Shown: positions 11,804 to 22,300 of the stretch, in pieces
Numbering within the stretch: the stretch's first letter is position 1
How the letters are laid out: each line of letters starts with the position of its first letter
DNA from: Allantophomopsis cytisporea
Lineage: Eukaryota; Ascomycota; Leotiomycetes; Phacidiales; Phacidiaceae
Direction: 5' to 3'
NCBI GenBank assembly: GCA_024752435.1
Contig: CP103030.1
Span: 186,001-250,000, forward strand
Length of the DNA: 64,000 nt
Notes under the pieces: generated by a model
The model's database searches: none
What the model saw: only the letters and a program-made list of their open reading frames with translations
Told to the model about the DNA's origin: nothing
Made by a program: the position numbers and the translations under genes

Positions 11804-12261
11804 TATGGACAATGTAGTGCAATAGATTTCTGGTGCAACGAATACTGCAATCAAATATTTTAGTTGTGAATACAGATAACCAGAGATTATGGTGATGGAT
11901 GTGCATTGAGGCAGCTTAATCTAGATTACTGGCTACTTATATGTAGGAAAGAGGGGGTTGTGTCCCGAGCATAAGACAGATACTCGGGGAGTGGGGTAAA
12001 TTTAGGGTGCGGCAACTATAAGTTTAAACTAAAAAACCTAAAGTAATCGAGAGCTACGAAAACTAACCTAGTAATATTTTTGATGACTTGATAAGCTAGG
12101 TTAACTATATGAACCTAAGAAAAACTAAATAAGAAGGACATATATAATGTACCTAATCTCAGTCTAGTTGCTTACTTCTTCTAGTGTAGCGGCCGCTAAA
12201 TTAAGGAACACGAAGACCTCCGGAGCCATGTGTGGCTGCTACGCTCTTTTCAACTTCTTAA
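11804..12261. other. Intergenic, AT-rich
   Basis: This lies between two divergent units (methyltransferase minus, DUF3632 plus). It includes a NotI-type GCGGCCGC at about 12188 in otherwise AT-rich sequence. No coding signal seen. Confidence 0.45.
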
Positions 12262-13282
12262 GCGTGGCCCTCTGTTAACACTGCTGATTTAAAAGCAGAA
12301 CTGCCATACACCGAAGCTCTCATTCCGCTCCTTGTCAGTTTTACGAACGAGGCTCTTGCGTTTCTCTCCCAAAACATGCCTGCTCCATTGCTGCTTACTC
12401 TCAAGGTCGATGTAGAAGACGAGGAGGGAGATATCTTCGAAATCTTCGACTCTTAGGTGCAGCCGGATAGCAAAGTATCAGTCGAAAAAACAGCTCTTAA
12501 GATAGATGAACTTGCTACTGAGGCTGAGGTTGAAAGGTTCAGAGAAACATTCCTTCAGCAGTTCTGGATGGACTTATTTCACATCGCCTCGCAGATTCCA
12601 AGCGATCATCCAGGCCAGGACAAGTTGGTCGATCTAGTTCTTACTTTGATCAAACTTCCCAAGAAACATGTTAGTACAATCTATCTCGCTACCCGAATTC
12701 TGAAAGACTTTACTGATCTCCCAATAGAAAGATCCCAGAGCTTGGGAGGACCTTCCGTATATCGAATGCGAGGTGAGACATATTGATAGCAGTAAGTAGT
12801 TCCCAATTAGACAAGGAAAATCTTTGGAGCTAACTCAGGTGAACAGTATGCTTGCCAAATGAAAGCTGTAGTGGATCCAAGATGCAAGATCATTGGGTCA
12901 ACTGGAATGCCTTTCAAGCACGAGTCTGGCTGTCAGGGATGAGAGATGGATGGATAGTCTACTTCAGAAACGCAGCACTAGAGTTTGAGCGCTCATCTGT
13001 CGAAGGTCACTGGATCAGAGCATTTGTGGAATGGATCAAACGAGCTGGGAATTGGGTCTTGGAGCATTCTGGGTAAGAACCATCGACAAAAGGGTCACTC
13101 GAGGAGTTTGCCGTGCACAAGGAGCAGGGAGGGTTGAAGGTCCCAGTGGTTGGTCAAGGCTGAGGTGGATTTTCTGGAAGCAAAGGTTTCGTGATCTTCC
13201 GGAAGAACATGATGAAAAGGTGATAAGAGCCGCCTCTGAAGCAGCAGATTATATGGATAAATTAGAAAAAGAAATATCATAG
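12262..13282 (+). pseudogene. DUF3632 family protein, interrupted by TAG and uncertain 3' junction
   Basis: This is a fungal DUF3632 protein of unknown function. Diagnostic segments are FWMDLFHIASQIPSDHPGQD, the central DHWVNWNAFQARV, and the C-terminal LRWIFWKQRFRDLPEE followed by an amphipathic end. A TAG at 12454-12456 sits where a Tyr would fit (FDS-stop-VQPDSKVSVE). The frame is open upstream to about 12262, with an ATG at 12376. Intron 12773-12846 (GTGAGA, branch CTAAC) joins the first exon to the central one. After LEHSG a GTAAGA at 13073 may start a second intron ending near 13131. Its weak branch site and the missing linker make a frameshift equally possible. No function is assigned. 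It is one of several singly damaged genes here. Confidence 0.65.
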
Positions 13283-13748
13283 AGATGGAATCCTACTCCT
13301 AGTTACACAGATACTGCGTACCAACTGAGATATTAGAACCCATCTAATATAACAGCGCTTAAGTAGTATGCATATCTGCTAATCTTAGCACGAAACTCTA
13401 TCTTGCCGCTAAGGTGCTCAGACCGCAAACACAGCGCTATAATCTGCTAAATGTGGTAGCTTAAAGCATGAGGAATCAGAATCAGACTTTGATTGATAAG
13501 CTAAGTCTAAAGCTTTCAAACTAAAGATATTATTCTATTATATAGACCATTGCACATTAGATAACTTTAAATGAATAGCGTATTAAAGGACGCTAAACTA
13601 CCCACGACTATGTATTTCGATATATAACTCTTATACTTATATTACGAGTCCCATATTAAAAGTCCTAGAGTGATGAAAGCTGCCCCTCCGTTTTCTCAGT
13701 AAGTTCTTGAATACATTATACATAATACTTGTCGCTTCCGGTTCATCC
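13283..13748. other. Intergenic, AT-rich
   Basis: Convergent gap between the DUF3632 remnant and the SDR gene. No open frame or motif seen. Confidence 0.5.
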
Positions 13749-14658
13749 CTAGCGACGTTTGACCAGGTTCAAACCCCGTTCTGCGTTAACCAACTTGTCG
13801 ACATACCATGTGGGAAATGCCCAGGTTATGAATCGCACAAGTGTAGCAAGCGCCCCACGCCAGATCGTGCCCTTGGCACCACTGAGAATGTCCTTAACCA
13901 GCTTATCGGCAAGCACTTCAACTTTCATAGCCTTAGTCTGGTGGTCCATTCGCTCCTTGTATGCTACGTCCTGAGCATTGTGATAAAACGAAGTCTCGGG
14001 CAGCTTCATCTGACCACCGGGTTTGTCAAACATGGGCGTGTCGACAGACCCGCACATGACCGTCACAACACGCACGCCCAGCGGCTCCAGCTCGAGCCGC
14101 AAGGTTTCCGATATGCGCGCTGCGGCTGCCTTGGAACTGGCGTAAATGCCTGGCCGCCGGGTTAGCCTTTCACCAACCGCTCAGCTGGGGTACGGAAGCT
14201 TTAGCCGACTTACCCGCCCAAGCCATGGACAGGACCGCGTCAATGGAGCTTTGGTTGGAGATGACTCCCTTAGCCTCGATAAGCAGGGGGGCAAACGCCT
14301 GGACCATGGCAAGAGGGCCCCAGACGTTGACATCGTACAGCCTCTTCGCCTCGGCGATGTCGACGTCCAGTAGAGGGGAGAGGAACTCGACCCCCGCGTT
14401 GTTGACTAGGACGTCGAGCTTCCCGCCCGTGCGCTTCGCAACTGTATCTTTGCACCGTAAGATGGTCTGCGGAACGGTAACGTCCAGCTCCAGTATCTCC
14501 ACGTTGCTTAGCTCTGAGAGGTCCGCGGCCTTAGAGGGATCGCGCGCCGTGGCGAAGACGTAGAAACCCTGCTCATGAAAGATCTTAGCCATAGCCCAGC
14601 CAATGCCGCCGGTGCTACAACCTGTGATTAGGACCGTCTTTTGCTGTACAGTTGCCAT
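13749..14658 (-). CDS. Short-chain dehydrogenase/reductase, AYR1-like (281 aa)
   Basis: Two exons (14658-14214 and 14149-13749) are joined across a 64-nt intron with GTAAGT and a GCTAAC branch. The protein is a classical SDR: the NAD(P)-binding TGCSTGGIG loop at about residues 12-20, NNAG at 86-89, a Ser near 138, and the catalytic YASSK (Tyr151, Lys155). The C-terminal half has LRLELEPLGVRVVTVMCGSV and a hydrophobic tail (FITWAFPTWYVDKLV), as in the NADPH-dependent 1-acyldihydroxyacetone-phosphate reductase (AYR1-like) group. That group acts in lipid or natural-product reductions, and the exact substrate is not readable. The gene is intact, in contrast to its left and right neighbours. The ATG at 14658 lies five residues before the first beta strand. 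Confidence 0.9.
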
Positions 14659-15408
14659 GGTGTCGTTATAAATGAAAGACAATGATGAACGATCGAATCG
14701 ATGCGGATTTGACAACGATATTTATCATAAAACGGAAGCTTCGGCCTCGTCTTACATAGCAGCTAGGAATACTGAGAATCTGAGCAGGCAGCTATATTTG
14801 CTTTGTAACAATCACCCCACATTTTTCTTGTTGCACTTGTCCCCGCGCTTCAAAGATAATGCTGAGATATATGTAACTTTCGTCTTTCTTACCAATAATC
14901 CTCGTAGGCATAGGCAACCGTGTATGTTAGTGGACTCCTGAATTGGGTTTAGCCGACAGCCACAGCGGACAGCCACAGCAACGGCCACGGAGCACCGTAC
15001 AACATGCTACACTGTGAGTGGCATCAGAAAGGGCTTATGGCGAACTTTTACGTAGAGACAACTTTGTAGTTCATCAGACCAGTAGTCCTGCATAGAATAG
15101 GGTTGAATTAATCCATTAATCAACCAGTATAGCAATAAATACTAAAGTATTGTTTTGTCGTACCCAAATCTCTTGCACAAGTTTTCTTCGAAGGGGCCCT
15201 ATTTTATGTTGTATCCCACAAATCTACAAGAGCCACTGTAGATAACTGTCAGTTCAAAGAATTGGTAGAATAAGTTTTCATATCGTGCCTTTTGAAGCTA
15301 CTCTGTAATGTTTTTGAGAATGTATGAATGATAATTTCTTCGGTTTACAGCGTTTAATATAGAAACGAAATCAACTTATTCATTACAACCAACGGCCTCG
15401 TTTCTCAA
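14659..15408. other. Intergenic
   Basis: This covers the SDR promoter side and the 3' flank of the next minus-strand gene. A frame at 14672-14941 has no recognisable content. Confidence 0.5.
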
Positions 15409-17262
15409 TTAACGATGTTTCCGCGGCTCAAACTCCCAGAAGTTTCCAGCAACGGAAGACATCTTCTTCTTTAGTTCATGCTTCCAAAATTCCTCAGTAG
15501 ACAGCTCCTTGAAATTCGGTTCTTCAAACCTTTGATCATCTTCCTTTTCTGGTCCTTCATAACCAGAGAGCATATACATGTAAGACCTTCTGTCTGTTTG
15601 ATGAACGGGAGTACTTGGAAGTTGTCGAAGTTGCTCGGATAGAGATGATCTATAATCAAGCTCTGACTTTCGGTATTCACTTTCCGCGGTATAGTCTACT
15701 CCTCCCCACTTGGTCTCTGCGGGTGGGGTCACTTGATTCTGCGGAAAGTCATCGTGATGACGGGATTGTGTTTCCAGGCGCGTGATACTTTGTGACGACG
15801 AAGGTATCCCTGGTAGAGAGCTTGTAAAATCGGGAGCATTTACAAGTACTCTACCCGTATCAGGAGTTGACTCAGTGATGAACCTTCTTTTTAGCCTATG
15901 AGAGGATGTCTTTGAGACTTTCTTTGGAAGGATCTCTTTTGTAGTTTTTCGAGGAGACAGAGACTGGGAATCGATGTTCTGTCCTCTGTCGCGGTCATCA
16001 TCTATGATTGATTGCGGCTCCTGAATGCTAAATAAGCTAGACGTTTTTCCGAGATGACTGAAAGTGGGGAATCCAGAACAGAACGAGGCTGTGACTGAGC
16101 TGGTTCCCTCCGAATCAGCCCTCCATGTTGAGTTATTATCATTCTTGTTTGTCGCTGGTTTCTGCTCCACGGGAAGTATGCTCATATCATCATATTGAAC
16201 CTCTTGCGTTTGGGCCCCAGAACCAGTGGTTGGACATGTATCCGGGTCCTCAATCATGTGAGATGATTGCGCCACACAACTCAATTGTGCTGCTAGTTTA
16301 CATGAACCGTGATCCTCCCACAAATGATTGACGTTGTCCAGATAAGAGTCGTCAAGATATATTCGTGTTGCTTCACCAAGCACTCTGTCAGTTGTCGCTA
16401 GATTATACTGTATATTTCCTGTCAAAGTTGCTCGATCTATCTGACTCAGAAACTTTGCCGGTGAGAAAGATAGCCGGGCCCGTACACCAGAACGTGCCCA
16501 ATCTGACTTTTGACCTAGGACACACCTGGTACACTTGGAATTCAGGTCATTTCCACGAGATGGACCCATAGTACACTTGGGACACCTGAAATGCAGGTCA
16601 TATTTACGAGGTGAACCTATGACACATCTGGTACACTTGAAATGTAGGTCCTCCCTGCAAGGTGTCGTTCCTTCCAAGTTCATAAAAATACACCTCTCTC
16701 CAAACCGAGTGCAAGTCGTGCATTTCGAAGAAGAACCTTCAAGATCAACAATGCATAAATCACCATGGCCTAGGCATAACTCGCATGAATCCTTATAGAA
16801 TATTGGTGAGATAGGAAGCTTGAGATGTCCGCTGCCCTTCCGCTCGATCGGCAGTGCGAACTGGATATATTGTTTGAGCATTGGATTAAGACTTAACAGA
16901 GTCTTAATCTCCGCGACCAACTCAGGTACCGCGTAAAACTTCGGTAGACATGAATCCGTTATCGATATTGATGAAGTAGGCGGCGTATCTTGATTTGAAG
17001 AGCGGATTGTATTAGAATGCTGCTGATGCGGTTGCCTGACTGGGGTGTATTGATAATCCTCATCATATTCTTCTTCGTCTGGCTTCTTGTCAAATTGGGA
17101 TACATTAGATTTGAGTATGTTCGGTAGCGCTGGAGGTGGCACAGCGTCCTTCTTGAGCTGCAATTTCTTTTTCAAGACTTCTCCTGCGAGGGAGGATTTT
17201 GGGGGTTCTCGTCGCCGGTTTCCATCCCCGGAGTCGGCGTCGGTAGCGACCTCGAATGTCAT
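15409..17262 (-). CDS. Cys-rich hypothetical protein with a Zn2Cys6-like cluster and CxxC repeats (617 aa)
   Basis: One long intact exon encodes a protein I do not recognise as a whole. The N-terminal 100 residues and everything after about residue 260 are low-complexity, rich in Ser, Thr, Gln and charge, and probably disordered. Residues 160-191 have the exact spacing C-x2-C-x6-C-x10-C-x2-C-x6-C of a fungal Zn2Cys6 cluster, but the basic residues that contact DNA in Gal4-type factors are absent (CELCLGHGDLC / CTTCTRFGERC). Directly after it are three 17-residue repeats, each with a CxxC knuckle (Cys210/213, 227/230, 244/247). The region may bind zinc and act as a protein-interaction module. 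A DNA-binding role is not supported. Function unknown. Confidence 0.7.
   Translation of the reverse strand: MTFEVATDADSGDGNRRREPPKSSLAGEVLKKKLQLKKDAVPPPALPNILKSNVSQFDKKPDEEEYDEDYQYTPVRQPHQQHSNTIRSSNQDTPPTSSISITDSCLPKFYAVPELVAEIKTLLSLNPMLKQYIQFALPIERKGSGHLKLPISPIFYKDSCELCLGHGDLCIVDLEGSSSKCTTCTRFGERCIFMNLEGTTPCREDLHFKCTRCVIGSPRKYDLHFRCPKCTMGPSRGNDLNSKCTRCVLGQKSDWARSGVRARLSFSPAKFLSQIDRATLTGNIQYNLATTDRVLGEATRIYLDDSYLDNVNHLWEDHGSCKLAAQLSCVAQSSHMIEDPDTCPTTGSGAQTQEVQYDDMSILPVEQKPATNKNDNNSTWRADSEGTSSVTASFCSGFPTFSHLGKTSSLFSIQEPQSIIDDDRDRGQNIDSQSLSPRKTTKEILPKKVSKTSSHRLKRRFITESTPDTGRVLVNAPDFTSSLPGIPSSSQSITRLETQSRHHDDFPQNQVTPPAETKWGGVDYTAESEYRKSELDYRSSLSEQLRQLPSTPVHQTDRRSYMYMLSGYEGPEKEDDQRFEEPNFKELSTEEFWKHELKKKMSSVAGNFWEFEPRKHR
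16513..16665 (-). repeat. Three 51-bp tandem repeats inside the Cys-rich gene
   Basis: Each unit encodes about 17 residues of the form D-L-x-x-x-C-x-x-C-x-x-G. On the plus strand the units share a core like CTGGTACACTTGAAAT followed by AGGTC. The copies have diverged by several substitutions while Cys positions and frame are kept. Confidence 0.75.
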
Positions 17263-19026
17263 AGCTAATCAACCGGCTTGATTGCGAGAACGTTCGGGCT
17301 GAGAACTAAAGAGATTTGTGAATAAACGACGAGAAGAGAGAATCTGCGTAGTGCGATAAATTACAAAACTTCACAATATCAAGCAAAACAATAGTCAAGC
17401 TTGGCAAAGTTTCCCAACCATTTGAATCAAATAACTTGGGCGAGGCTATAGTTTCTGATGTGTCTTGTTATTCACCCATCAATTCAGCTGAAATGAGGTT
17501 ACACAACGTATGCATAGCCACCACCTCATGAACAACTCGAATGGGCGTGGCATTGTTGTTCAATCAGCAGACACTTGTCGAATATTTACTGGAATGAAAG
17601 TGTAAATTTGACGCAGAGACTGCGCAATCATACGATATAGATTAGTAGCATAAGGTTACTGGACAAAGATGACCAGATCTCGGGAGCCATTGTATATTTT
17701 ACAAGAGGAGCAGCATTACCACGCTTCAAACAATACCAAACTTACAGCTATACCTTACTCCCATGATTAACTTGTGACACGCCTTTCAACACTGCTGGTG
17801 TCTATATGCATTATCAAAGTTGTGTTATAAATTGTCTCCAATCGATATCGAGGTTTATTGAGTGTGGTTAATGTGCATCTGACCTTTCTTATTCTCATCC
17901 TTATGCCCTTGCTACTGAAGACTATGGCGCACCTTGAAGCCCACTCATTATAGTACCGTCGATAGTATCTCAACACAAATAGATCAATTAAATTTGGTGA
18001 TACAATTACAATATTAAAGACGACTTCGTTGCTAAAGGCCATTTATAAATAAATCAATATCCCACACAAATTCACAATTCAAAAACTCGTCGGTGGAGGG
18101 TTCCTTGCACCTAAATGCATGTACACCACCATAATCCTTATATCTCGGCTCTTTTGAAAATGTACGTCGCTTCGAACTGAGTACAAGTCATGCATCTCGA
18201 GTATTGACAAGAATAGAAACCTCGAGTTTCTGCCCCCTTCTGCGCAAGAAGCACAGCGCTCTGTATCTATGGTCTCCGCTTTGAATGAAGGCTAAGCAGG
18301 TTCTTGAGTTTCGTAATTAATCGAGATATCGAGGAGACTTTTAGTGCATCTGATTTCTTCTTCTTTTCCGACGTTGCTGTAGAAGTCAACATATGGTTTT
18401 TTGAAGAACTGCAGATAGTAGAATGCCACTGACCTGGGAAGTCACGGGAGTATAATACCGATCGCCTCCTGGCTGCACGCCATAGTTAAACCCCCCCGAG
18501 TCTTAACGTGTCTGGTATATCTGGAGGGGGTACGGCATGCAGATGCAATGTAGAATCCTCCTTTTTCAAGACCACTGACCCAAGCGTTTCCATACTCGTG
18601 ATGAGCGTCGTCAGTGAACATGGGTGACGTTCCCGTTCAACCGGATGCAAAGTCTTTTATCTTTCTAGCAAGAAAGAAGACAAAGGCTGTGCTTTCTACA
18701 TATATCAGATCGGGCACCAACGCAGCTAATGTGAAGTCGTACAGAAGTATGCACAGCCCTGCATCCTATAAGCAACTTGCAGTGGCTATTGTTCCTACTT
18801 ACTATACTTCAACAAATGATATGGAACCCGCAATTACGTGTTAGGCGTTTTTCGTCGACGATCAAATCGTGTTATGAGGCAGAATTTGACTTCGCAATCG
18901 GTAGTAGACAGTTTGGCCTGACAGCATTATATTGTGTTATTTCGACGATCATTTTGAAGCTTAACTAAGTTAGCTATTGCTCTTTACCTCCGACCTTCTA
19001 GCATTCGAACAACTGTCTGGGACGAA
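17263..19026. other. 1.8-kb intergenic, no gene seen
   Basis: Divergent spacer between the Cys-rich gene and the DUF6594 gene. Short frames at 17767-18042 (minus) and 18614-18968 (plus) have no recognisable domain. A C-run/G-run pair near 18488-18533 is notable only for composition. Confidence 0.45.
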
Positions 19027-20018
19027 ATGACGATGCACAAAACATCAACCAATAGGTCAAGTGGACCGCCATCAACGCTGACGCAGGAAGAAATTGAACT
19101 CAAGGAATGGAAGTACACCGGATATCAACAATTTTCTAAATTTATTGCTTCAGATAATGATTTCCTTATTTTCCGACGCTATTCGGTGCTAAATGCGAGA
19201 GTATCTCTTGCACTTCAAGACGAAATAGCAATCCTCGAGCACGAACCCGCAGCTTTAGATCAAGAATCATCCGAAAAGGCAGCGCCGGATGTTCATAACG
19301 GATCTTTCAGAGCTGACTCTAGGAGCGTAAGAGCACACTTACTTCAAGGCAGAATTTACCTCACCTTAAAAAAGTATAGTAAGTCTTACTGAGATAGACT
19401 ACAACATCAACTCAGCTGAATACTCCTACCAGACGAGTTCATATTTTATTATTCTCAGCTCCACAACAGACCACCAGTTCCGGTAAAAGACGCAACGAGT
19501 GTAAATAACTGGCTCCAAAACCACCTTAATGCCATCCAGACGGAAGAAGCAGCATATGTAAACCGTACGAGCGACCTTTTTTCAGTTGTTCCAAAGCCTA
19601 AATCGCCTCTACGGAATCTCTTTGAGAAGTCACTTCATTTCCGCATTTTCAAGTCTTGGCGAGTCAAGAGGAAAGACGTTGAAAGCAGCAGCTACGACGC
19701 CAAACATGAGCTGTATATCTCCGATGAAAGAGTTGATGGATTTATTTCTGTTATCATTGCTTTCGTAGGATTGATAATGCTCATTGCACCACTGTGGATC
19801 CTTGAATTTACCAGTAGCAGTATAGCTAGCTTGGCCTGGATCACTGCTTTCATGATATTGTTCCTCTGTATGGTTACATACGCAACTGTTGCAAAACCAT
19901 TCGAAACTCTGGGGGCAACTGCGGCGTAAGTTATATCATTTACCACTAATAAAAGCTTTCGCTAATAACATAAAGATACGCTGCTGTTCTTATGGTGTTC
20001 CTACAAATTGGGAAATGA
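19027..20018 (+). CDS. DUF6594 family membrane protein (295 aa)
   Basis: Three exons (19027-19378, 19433-19925, 19976-20018) are joined across 54-nt and 50-nt introns with GTAAGT donors. The protein fits the fungal DUF6594 architecture: an N-terminal helical cytosolic part (GYQQFSKFIASDNDFLIFRR, then a segment like LNARVSLALQDEIAILEHE), a linker, and three closely spaced C-terminal membrane helices (FISVIIAFVGLIMLIAPLWI, ITAFMILFLCMVTYATVA and YAAVLMVFLQIG) ending at the stop. These proteins are abundant in Pezizomycotina and have no established function. All junctions keep frame (888 nt) and no lesion is visible. It is flanked on the right by two pseudogenes. Confidence 0.8.
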
Positions 20019-20359
20019 ACAAGAGTCAATATAAGTGATATGCTTTACTGTTGAGAACCGGTGAATCAGACTTTATCGCACTTTTTTTTTGGAGAGGGCA
20101 CTTTATCCTGTATGCAACATTGTCATTTCTCAATTACCGCAATAGGAGGCTGTTGAGAATCATACGCAGGATAGACCATATATGATAGTAATAAGTGTTT
20201 GTAGAATGAGATCTAGAAATAGCTTCGATCTTCCTGATTGATGCCAATTAGATCGTTTTAACTACCTATCACTGTTTTTGAATGATACTGACGTCTATAA
20301 CAAATATACAGTAATCTCCATTACGTCTTAGAGCTCCTAGCACCTCTATCGAGAGGAAT
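20019..20359. other. Intergenic
   Basis: AT-rich convergent gap between the DUF6594 gene and the FAD-oxidoreductase remnant. Nothing recognisable. Confidence 0.45.
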
Positions 20360-20734
20360 CGAGTTCGTCACCTGGTAACTCCCCCGACTCAGACGAAAAA
20401 AGGTCAGATCAAGGGTTACTCCCAAGAATGAGTGTGCTTCATAACTCGTTGCTCTCCTGAACTCTTCACTTTCAGCCTGAGCAGCCCACAGGTCAAAAGA
20501 TTACTTTCCAAGAGGCAGAAGTGGCTGGGATTCTTCCTCTGGAAAATCGTGATGGAAATACCCCGTGCATGTTGAAGACGTTGCTATAAACGGTTTATCG
20601 AAAAGCTCGATGGCAATAATCTGGACTTGTAGTGATGATTTGAAGAACGACTGTGCAAGATTGTACGCGGTGCATAGCCCAACTGATCCCCCATCGACCA
20701 TCACAGTGGTATCCTCGAACTTAGTTTGAGACAT
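20360..20734 (-). pseudogene. Truncated FAD-dependent oxidoreductase (DAO family) N-terminal remnant
   Basis: From ATG 20734 the frame reads the N-terminus of a DAO-type FAD oxidoreductase: a beta strand and glycine loop (VMVDGGSVGLCTAYNLA, in which an Asp replaces the usual first Gly/Ala), then ATSSTCTGYFHHDFPEE and a PLLPLGK segment. A stop at 20503-20501 interrupts it. The same frame continues with SFDLWAAQAESEEFRRATSY, a plausible continuation of the family, before the similarity fades near 20380. The catalytic and C-terminal two thirds are absent. It is a dead, truncated copy. Confidence 0.6.
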
Positions 20735-20880
20735 TCCATTCCCTTTGAAGCCCTCCTCCGCACTTCAGTACAGCAATGCCTATTCAATATGGTCACGTGA
20801 TATGATGGCGAATATGACAAGATATTCAGTTTTATTCAAAGTCGATCACTTGCCCCATTGAAATCTCCTGTAACCTACCT
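20735..20880. other. Short spacer between two divergent remnants
   Basis: No feature seen between the FAD-oxidoreductase remnant and the phosphotransferase remnant. Confidence 0.4.
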
Positions 20881-22300
20881 GAGGGATCTCATCAACAGAA
20901 TCATGCCTGGTTCTGCGCAAAGAACACTTTCCTCGAAAGTCTCTTCTCTACCATGTTATTACTAGCTTAGGAGATTATTGGTTATCAGCCTCAGTCTTCT
21001 CATTCGTCATCACAGATATGACGAACCAAGCCAGACTCCAGTGTTTCAAACAATTTGGGTGATTCTGAACCGCGATGGACGACTGAGCCAGGAATTGAGA
21101 TTGTCAAATTACTTGTATGCCATCACCTCCCTATCAGCGATGATTTTCAGCGTCACGTCATCTTAGTGTTGCTCAAACTCATAAGACCAGGAGTAGGGTT
21201 GTAACTATCGAATTCATCCGTCAGTATATCGGCGTACCTACTCCCGAGATTTTCGCCTATGGTTCCTCTAGTGAGATTGATATCGGGCTGGGATGGATCA
21301 TGATGGAGAGAGTGCATGGGACGCCATGGAGAAGTATGCCTTTCGCGTCGAGGAACGATTACTACGGCAAATTGCGCAGTATCAAGCCCAACTTTCTTTC
21401 AGCAAATTCGTTGGGGTTGGAAGCCAACTCCCAGTTTCAAAGGTAGGAAAATATCCCGAATTAATGCGAATTTGGATCAACGTTGGCATCACATTATCCT
21501 TCCAAACAACTGATTGAAACCAGTACCTGACCGTCTTGATTCACTGATATTCTTCTGAGGCGATTATATAAATCAAGTTAAGTTGTTCCTCGAAAACCAT
21601 TCAGTAGAAGGCTTGAGTTTCTGATTCGTGGAAGATTCTATACGATTTTTCAAACAAACAATGCTGATTCTCGCATTATATATAGTAAAGATTGGCTAAT
21701 AGTTCGTCTTAAATTTGTCCTTGATGATTAAGAGCGAGTCCTCAAAGAGATACAAAACCCAGACGATATCGAAACACTGAAAATATAATGCATCTGGCAC
21801 AAACACTTCTTACACCACTCACAGAACTTCGCGTCGTCTGAAAGTGTATCAAAGGAATCAACTATCTTCTCAAAAAACGATCTTTCTCATCAGAACATAC
21901 TTGCTGATGATGGAAAATTGATGGCCATTATCGACTGAGAAAGCGTATCAGTACTGCTTTTATGGAGAGCATACCAGTTCCCTGTCATTTTCGAAGGACG
22001 CAACAGAGAGACGAAACCCAATAGTTCTACATGCGCGAAGCCACGCTCGGATGATGGAAATGGAGAAGACGATAATAGTCTGCATAGTCAGGAGACCAAC
22101 GTTCTTTTTTTGGGAGCACATGATAGAATATGAGCAAATACAACTACGCCGCTTATTCATCAGCGAGATGTTTGAACTTGAATTGGGCTGGGTTGAAGAT
22201 TTTGAAAGCAAAGGGAATCTGTCCGAGACTGATTTGAATAGAGCGGTTGATAATTGTGACAAAGTATTAGTACCAAGATCATCGGGAAATGGCCAAATGC
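20880..22300 (+). pseudogene. Aminoglycoside phosphotransferase-like (APH/choline-kinase fold) remnant
   Basis: Scattered family segments run in order on the plus strand but in different frames. They are TIEFIRQYIGVPTPEIFAYG with GWIMMERVHGTPW (21204-21329), then after a shift near 21327 DAMEKYAFRVEERLLRQIAQ and YQAQLSFSKFVGVGS, then the Brenner-type loop NDLSHQNILADDGKLMAIID, and later LGWVEDFESKGNLSETDLNR with AVDNCD. A TGA at 21936-21938 replaces the usual Trp of the conserved IIDWE motif, whose Asp is the metal-binding residue after the catalytic loop. Further shifts separate the last segment. Limits are approximate and the segment before 21180 is weak. Fungal APH proteins are numerous and mostly uncharacterised. 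This copy cannot make a full kinase. Confidence 0.7.

Noticed and set aside
11804..11854. 17-residue extension of the second methyltransferase
   Set aside because: Begins at TTG; the ATG at 11803 precedes the conserved fold.
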